DNA of 12,674 nucleotides from Desulfobulbaceae bacterium UBA5611 (lineage in GTDB: Bacteria; Desulfobacterota; Desulfobulbia; Desulfobulbales; Desulfocapsaceae), in assembly GCA_002424635.1 (NCBI GenBank), contig DIKT01000063.1:1-12674 (forward strand). The letters run 5' to 3'. The notes under the pieces are model-generated. The model did not search any database. It was not told the origin of the DNA and saw only the letters and a list, made by a program, of their open reading frames with translations. The first letter of the stretch is position 1; each line of letters starts with the position of its first letter. The position numbers and the translations under genes are program-made. Shown piece by piece: positions 7,888 through 12,674 of this stretch.

Positions 7888-10800
7888 TCATTCTTTGCTT
7901 TCCTGCTCTTTTCTGAGAGCCTCTTCAAAAGTCGCCGGTGCTGGGGACAACTCGGCTTCAACCGTTCCCGGCGGAGGCGCCCCAGGTTGATCTGGAGCCC
8001 CGATGTCCATGACATCCTGTTGGGGCCTTTCCGGCTTCCCGACGATTTTACCAAGAGCGCGATCAATCTTCCCAATTCCCTCGCCCGCCATGCCGACGAC
8101 ATTGGTTTGGATACGACCATGGCCTGTTCGTTCCCGCTCGAAGAATTCCTGTCTGGCCTCGACTTTTGATTCGACTTCATGCTGGTTCGGTGCGTCCATC
8201 CTTCCGTGAAGCGGTTTCGTTAGCGACTGTTCGTTGATATTACCGGTTTTCTCAATTGCAGTCTCCCCAACAAAATGCGCCTGTGTCCGCAAAGGTTCCT
8301 GTAATGACGACACTGTTTGGGCGTTTTGCTCAATGCCTGCTCCCGCATTGGCGGTGCCAAGTGTATCGAATCGGCCGGATAGAAAATCGTTGGTGAGTTC
8401 CTGCAAATGCTGTTGGTCATCCCGGGAGCCGATGGCCTGGCTGTTCAGGAAGGTCATGGCCTTCTGCACGTTTTCCGGACTGTCCGTGCCGTATCGATAG
8501 GAAGCATAGTCCCTGATAAAGGCGGTTTCCATGTTGTTGTTATAAGAGGCAGCATCAGAATTGATCCGCTGGGCTTCACTCAGATAGGAATGCGCTTCGG
8601 ATGCACCGATTGTTCTGGAAAGGTTGTCTGCATAGGATAGGTTTCGGGTGTTCTGGAGGGTTTCGGTCAACGCTTCTGCACGTACTCGTTGCCGATTCTC
8701 CTCAAATGCCTGGGCCTCTTTGGCGGAAATGGATGCGCTAATTTTTTCGCCATCCTCTCCTAATCCTTGAATTCGATACCCTCCACTTGCCTTGACGACC
8801 CAGAAGTTAAGCCCGGAAGAGCCGCTGGCTTCCAACACATTTCTGGTTTTTTCATCCTTTACCATCGAAAACGCCGAACCATTATCCACGCTCTGGGACC
8901 ATTTTTCCTGTTCGGCGTTGCTGAGCTGCTCGCTGAAAAAGCGGGCCTCGGTGTTGGTGCGGCTGTCCTGTCTGAGCCGGTTGTGCATGTTGGAATAATT
9001 TTCACTGCTGGCCAGGGAGTGGGCTGCCTTTTCCAGATTACGTTCTTCCTGTTTCCGGGCAAAATTCATATCCATATTTCTTACATTGGCACTGGTGACG
9101 GTTTCTTCTCCGCCCCGACCTTCGGTCACCAAGGTTCCGGCACCACCTGTGTAAGTGGCGACGCTCGCTCCATCAGCTCCTGCCTGATCCTGTCTGACAA
9201 AACCTTGGCCGGTCATTGCCTTAGTACTGCTGAAAACAAGATTGCCGGTATGATCGGTGGTCATCTGAGCCGGGCCATGGTCGCCACCGATGGATCGATT
9301 GGCGGTAAACATGGATTTGGCGGCCTCGATATTTCCCATTCCCTGAGGAATGACACCGGCGTCCCTTGCCGCATCCAGAGTCTGCCAGTCCGCAGCCGCT
9401 GATTGCACGCCCTTGTGGGCCTGCCATTGACGGCTTGCCGCCTGGGAGGAGAATCCGTAATGATTGGCCATTTCCAGGGGAACCGTGGCGCTGACCTGCT
9501 GATCGAGGGCCGTGGCCTTGCCTTCCGGGGTGAGCAGGGCGCCGGCTTTTGCCCCGGCACCCTGAATCGCGGATTGAAGACTGCCAGCCATCATGGCCAT
9601 GGCATGACCGCCAAAGCGGATCAGCATCATGGACAGAAAACTCGCCAGCATGATGCCCGACGATCTGACAATGCCGAACATGGCCAGGGCCTTGGTTGAT
9701 GTCTCGGGCAAGGTGACACAGGCATAGAGGCCGAGTCCGCTCTGGCGGATATCCTCGTAGGCTTCAACTGCATAATCCAGGGCCGCTCCATGAAGGATGG
9801 CATCAGAAATTCCCCAGGTGGTCAAAAACACAAAAAAACCTGCCATCACGGAAAGGGCTTTACCCAACAGAGGCGTGGGCAGGAATAATGCCAGAAAGGG
9901 GATGAGGCCGATAGCTACTGCGGTCATGATCGCCCGCATCACCGGCAACCATTCATTCATGGCGGCGGCCATGCCCAGGCCGGAAGAAACCACTTGCCGA
10001 TTGGCCTGTAGAAGTATGGCAGTCTGCGGATCAGCCTGATCGAGTACCTGGAAGATGAGGTTTGTAAGACTGGCCTGTCTGACAAAGTTTTCCGGGGTTA
10101 CCACTATGCCGGTAGTTTGTGACAGGGTGTCGCTGATCAGGTTCCGGCAGGTATTCAGTTCCGCCGCATTGTTCGGATCGAACGTCGAAGCGCCGCACAC
10201 GCTTCGTACCGCGTCCGTGAAGGTGGCCGCGTTATTGTAAATGGGAAAGATATTCGACCAGGCAGCCTGGCAGGTCATGGTCTGGCCCTGGGGAGTTGCT
10301 GCGTCATAGTAGACCGTGAACACCGCCGGACTATTTGCCTTGGCCAGTTCCGGCAGGAAGTCGGAGGTGCCGTACAGCATAGTGTCGGCGGAAAAAGTGG
10401 TGCCGGGCCTGACCATCTCGAACATGACGCAATCCTTGAAATAACCGGCCATGCTCTGCTTGGCATAGGCGTCCTTGGGGCCTGCGGCCATGGCGGCCTT
10501 GAGAGCGGTAAAGCCGATGCCGCCTGCCGCCTCCTGATACTTGGCTCCGGGTACCGCGGCGGTATCGATGATGTCCACCAGACCACGTTCAATCTTGTTG
10601 AGGATGCCGGCGGTGGCGACCACGCCGTTCGGGATGCCGCCGATGGTGTCAAAGCGGTTCAAGACCGGATCGAATACAGTGATCCTGCCTTTGGGCACGA
10701 ACAGGCCCAGGTAAAGCACCACGCCGAACAGGACCGGTGCAGCCCAGACCAGGGGGACGATTCTGGCACCGGTGGCCATCTTGACGGTAAAGGCCATGGC

Positions 10801-11040
10801 ACCAAAGACAATTCCGAGCACTGCTGCGGTAAAAAACAAGCCGAGATAACCACCATCGGAAAAAATGAGCGCCAGTTTGCGAAAGGCCTGACTTACCGGA
10901 CCGAAGCCGTTGTAAGTGTAAAACTCCATGTCCAGGGCCCAGGCTGTGTCGGCCGCACAGAAGACGACAAAACCAACCAGGGCGGCAATAACCATCATTG
11001 AAGCCCCTGAACCCAAACTGTTGCGCAACCGGCAGCTCAT
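7888..11040 (-). CDS. traG: Conjugal transfer mating-pair stabilisation protein TraG (1050 aa)
   Basis: TraG of F-type conjugation is an inner-membrane protein with a periplasmic part. It supports pilus assembly and mating-pair stabilisation, and its C-terminal region is the target of entry exclusion. Here an N-terminal hydrophobic stretch (15-30) ends in a possible signal-peptidase site (AWA-LD, about 33-36). Then comes MEFYTYNG (38-45), typical of TraG N-terminal domains. Membrane helices are visible at about 63-88, 94-114, 365-388, 392-415 and 452-475. The periplasmic region 120-360 holds Cys204, Cys257, Cys282 and Cys298, which may form disulfides. From about 500 the protein is hydrophilic, Gln/Ala/Ser-rich and helical, ending in a Pro-rich, charged tail (about 1005-1050). 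The ATG overlaps the traH stop as ATGA, so translation is coupled. Length is close to that of other F-like TraG proteins. The N-terminal extension is unlike F TraG. Assignment is firm from architecture and the traH neighbour. Confidence 0.9.
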   Translation of the reverse strand: MSCRLRNSLGSGASMMVIAALVGFVVFCAADTAWALDMEFYTYNGFGPVSQAFRKLALIFSDGGYLGLFFTAAVLGIVFGAMAFTVKMATGARIVPLVWAAPVLFGVVLYLGLFVPKGRITVFDPVLNRFDTIGGIPNGVVATAGILNKIERGLVDIIDTAAVPGAKYQEAAGGIGFTALKAAMAAGPKDAYAKQSMAGYFKDCVMFEMVRPGTTFSADTMLYGTSDFLPELAKANSPAVFTVYYDAATPQGQTMTCQAAWSNIFPIYNNAATFTDAVRSVCGASTFDPNNAAELNTCRNLISDTLSQTTGIVVTPENFVRQASLTNLIFQVLDQADPQTAILLQANRQVVSSGLGMAAAMNEWLPVMRAIMTAVAIGLIPFLALFLPTPLLGKALSVMAGFFVFLTTWGISDAILHGAALDYAVEAYEDIRQSGLGLYACVTLPETSTKALAMFGIVRSSGIMLASFLSMMLIRFGGHAMAMMAGSLQSAIQGAGAKAGALLTPEGKATALDQQVSATVPLEMANHYGFSSQAASRQWQAHKGVQSAAADWQTLDAARDAGVIPQGMGNIEAAKSMFTANRSIGGDHGPAQMTTDHTGNLVFSSTKAMTGQGFVRQDQAGADGASVATYTGGAGTLVTEGRGGEETVTSANVRNMDMNFARKQEERNLEKAAHSLASSENYSNMHNRLRQDSRTNTEARFFSEQLSNAEQEKWSQSVDNGSAFSMVKDEKTRNVLEASGSSGLNFWVVKASGGYRIQGLGEDGEKISASISAKEAQAFEENRQRVRAEALTETLQNTRNLSYADNLSRTIGASEAHSYLSEAQRINSDAASYNNNMETAFIRDYASYRYGTDSPENVQKAMTFLNSQAIGSRDDQQHLQELTNDFLSGRFDTLGTANAGAGIEQNAQTVSSLQEPLRTQAHFVGETAIEKTGNINEQSLTKPLHGRMDAPNQHEVESKVEARQEFFERERTGHGRIQTNVVGMAGEGIGKIDRALGKIVGKPERPQQDVMDIGAPDQPGAPPPGTVEAELSPAPATFEEALRKEQESKE

Positions 11041-12512
11041 CGCAAAGTCCGCTCCGCCACGCCGGCTCCGTATTTCTTGGCAATGAGGGCATACAATTGA
11101 CCGTCCACGCTCTGCATGTGGTTCAGGATCTTGAAAATGGTGGCAAGTTCCGTTGCCGAAGCGGAATAGCTCGCCCTGGAGGCAAGCTGCAGGCGGTATA
11201 TCTTTTCGTTCATGCCGGCCACCTGATCGTCGAGATTATCGGCAAAGATGGCGGCCTTGCAGTTTTCCGAATCCTGGCCCGCGGCGGCGCTCGATCTCTT
11301 GCTGAGCAGTTCCTTGGCCTTTTCCATGACCAGGGTGGCCCGGTTATAGAGATCGACCAGCATCTGCAGGACATAGGCCTTGGCTGTCAGATCGGAAAGG
11401 GTGGCGATGGTGGCCGCCTCCTGTTCGGTGCCCACGGCGGTTTTGAGCACAAGACCGAGAGAGAGCGGGCTGTTCCGGATAAAGGCGGTGTCCGTGGCAT
11501 CGAGGGCTGCCTTGGTTTTTATCTTGCCGGCCACCGAATTCATCCTGGTCTGGACATAGCGCACCAGATCCGCGTTGGCGTCGGCGATCTGCGTGCAGGC
11601 GCCGGCCGCGTCCTTGGCCATGACATTGCCCTCGATGAAGGCTTTGACATCATCCGGATTGTTCTGCGGACAGGGAGAGACAAAGGTGACCTTGAAGGCG
11701 TTGTCCGGTCCTTCGATACGGATATCACCGACCAGGCCCCGGATCAGACCGACATAATCGGCGGAAAGGGCAAGCTTGCCCACCCCCAGATTGTCAAGCA
11801 GGGACCCGCCGCTGTCCGCGAGATTAGAGAGAAAAATTTCCTTGATCTCGGCATTACAGCCGGAGACTGCCCGCAGCACGTCCGGTTTCTGGGCTAGATT
11901 CCGGTTGGCCCGGTCTTCCTCGGTGATGGTCTGGTAGAGGTCGGCCAGCCCCTGGCTCAACTTATTTTCCTTGATGGCATTACCCAGCCGTCGTTCGATG
12001 GTGTCCATGGAAGCAAAACCCTGGCCGTCGCTGCTCTGTAGCACCGCCTTGATGTCTTTGGCTGCCGTACATTCATCGAGCTGCAGGCTGTTCAGTTTAT
12101 CAGCAATAGCCTCGAATGATTTGATCGAGGTGGCGCACGGCTCGCACAGGGTTTTCAGAGCCAGATCGAAGGCCACCGCTCCGCCGCTCATGAGAATGCG
12201 CTGAAGTTTCTGAACCAGGTACTCGAAATTCAGGAAGCTGAAACCGCCCAGGAAGATGTCGATGCCGCCGCAACCGCTTTTGATGCGGGGAGGCTCTATG
12301 GTAATGGGATAGGTGGCGTTGTTGGGCCACCTGGCGCTGAAGCTGCCGCCTGAGTAATAGCCGCGTTTCTGCCCGGCAAAATAATCCGGAGGATTGGAGG
12401 TGTTCTGGGTCAGCCAGTCATCGACCCAGCCGGCGGCCCCGGCAGGAACCGGCACCAACAGCGCCGCGATCAGCAGCACAGCAAGCAATTTTCTAATTCG
12501 ATTGGATTGCAT
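11037..12512 (-). CDS. traH: Conjugal transfer protein TraH (491 aa)
   Basis: TraH is a periplasmic or outer-membrane-associated subunit of the F-type mating channel, needed for pilus assembly with TraF, TraU, TraW and TrbI-type proteins. A clear Sec signal peptide spans about 1-27 (RIRKLL, then a hydrophobic core, PAGAA). The hallmark segment SGCGGIDIFLGGFSFLN (79-95) is strongly characteristic of the TraH family. Cys81, Cys123, Cys126 and Cys148 could form disulfides, consistent with TraF being thioredoxin-like. The C-terminal part (about 370-490) is helical and probably coiled coil. The length is slightly above that of F TraH. The start has an AAAAGGAA ribosome site (plus-strand 12518-12525) and overlaps the upstream stop by one base (TGATG). 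The downstream stop overlaps the traG start (ATGA). GC-rich codon use matches traG. Very confident. Confidence 0.93.
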   Translation of the reverse strand: MQSNRIRKLLAVLLIAALLVPVPAGAAGWVDDWLTQNTSNPPDYFAGQKRGYYSGGSFSARWPNNATYPITIEPPRIKSGCGGIDIFLGGFSFLNFEYLVQKLQRILMSGGAVAFDLALKTLCEPCATSIKSFEAIADKLNSLQLDECTAAKDIKAVLQSSDGQGFASMDTIERRLGNAIKENKLSQGLADLYQTITEEDRANRNLAQKPDVLRAVSGCNAEIKEIFLSNLADSGGSLLDNLGVGKLALSADYVGLIRGLVGDIRIEGPDNAFKVTFVSPCPQNNPDDVKAFIEGNVMAKDAAGACTQIADANADLVRYVQTRMNSVAGKIKTKAALDATDTAFIRNSPLSLGLVLKTAVGTEQEAATIATLSDLTAKAYVLQMLVDLYNRATLVMEKAKELLSKRSSAAAGQDSENCKAAIFADNLDDQVAGMNEKIYRLQLASRASYSASATELATIFKILNHMQSVDGQLYALIAKKYGAGVAERTLR

Positions 12513-12674
12513 CAGAATTCCTTTTGCAGGATGGATTCGGGATCCAGCCCACCTCCTTTCTGAAAGTCGTATACGGAATACCCCTGCGGAGTGATCTGAC
12601 CGTTCAACAGGCGGATCGAGCGGTACAGCCGGCGTTCCAGTTCATCCAGGGCCACGACTCCGGAAGCCACCGGG
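12512..12674 (-). CDS. traF: Probable conjugal transfer protein TraF, C-terminal end (5' part outside window)
   Basis: On the minus strand the frame read from 12673 is open for 53 codons and ends in TGA at 12514-12512, sharing one base with the traH ATG. It is the tail of a larger gene cut by the window edge. Visible residues include VVALDELERRLYR and then a hydrophilic end (NGQITPQGYSVYDF, ending LQKEF). An aliphatic, acidic stretch ending in E-R/L-R-x-Y shortly before the C-terminus recalls TraF of F-like systems. The invariant traF-traH-traG order in SXT-like and many F-like elements supports the name. TraF is a periplasmic thioredoxin-fold protein; the thioredoxin domain would lie outside the window. 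That it is a real coding tail is nearly certain from coupling; the TraF name rests mostly on position. Confidence 0.65.
   Translation of the reverse strand, partial: PVASGVVALDELERRLYRSIRLLNGQITPQGYSVYDFQKGGGLDPESILQKEF

Noticed and set aside
7905..7920. Possible terminator hairpin GCTCT-6-AGAGC near the traG end
   Set aside because: The stem is only five pairs, it lies within traG coding sequence, and no T-run follows on either strand.
7584..8180. 198-codon minus-strand frame covering the traG end and the zinc-ribbon gene
   Set aside because: It conflicts with both traG and the CxxC-bearing plus-strand gene; the Ser/Arg-rich product has no recognisable features.
8767..9402. 211-codon plus-strand open frame opposite traG
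   Set aside because: It is antisense to a firmly assigned gene in GC-rich DNA, where long shadow frames are common, and the translation shows no family features.
10998..11897. 299-codon plus-strand open frame opposite traG/traH
   Set aside because: It is antisense to traH, with Gly/His/Asp-rich low-information translation typical of a shadow frame.

Overview
The window joins two gene blocks of different character. The right part (about 7888-12674, minus strand) is visibly GC-rich. It carries the end of an F-type (MPF_F) conjugation operon: the last codons of a probable traF, a complete traH and a complete traG, with stop/start overlaps (TGATG, ATGA). Together with the traF-traH-traG order this points to a conjugative plasmid or an SXT/R391-like integrative conjugative element. 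The host is probably a proteobacterium in the broad sense (Gammaproteobacteria or Desulfobacterota). I cannot name a genus, and no integrase, origin or attachment site lies in the window.

The left part (1-7334, plus strand) is visibly AT-rich and looks like acquired cargo. It is one tightly packed operon: (i) the C-terminal part of a HerA/DptH-like ATPase, truncated by the window edge; (ii) a DUF4007-like protein with a probable winged-helix region; (iii) a 1426-residue P-loop ATPase recalling the very large ATPases of BREX and Pgl systems (BrxC/PglY); (iv) a protein with an N-terminal membrane helix, a helical middle and a C-terminal class I SAM-dependent methyltransferase. Genes 1-2 overlap, 2-3 are 16 bases apart and 3-4 are 13 bases apart. 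From family knowledge, HerA-like ATPases and DUF4007 proteins occur in defence islands, including phosphorothioation (Dnd)-related ones. The block is therefore best read as the downstream or effector half of a multi-ATPase anti-phage system whose first genes lie upstream of base 1.

Between the blocks (7335-7887, plus strand) are two small zinc-ribbon-like genes (69 and 87 aa) of unknown function. The first follows a perfect 14-bp palindrome. The second ends exactly where traG ends on the other strand, the two stop codons sharing the hexamer TGATCA. This is the junction of cargo and conjugation backbone, where related elements often carry variable genes.

No RNA genes, CRISPR arrays, insertion sequences or convincing terminators were seen. 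No gene-free stretch exceeds about 65 bases. All functions are inferred from motifs and context by eye; no database search was run.
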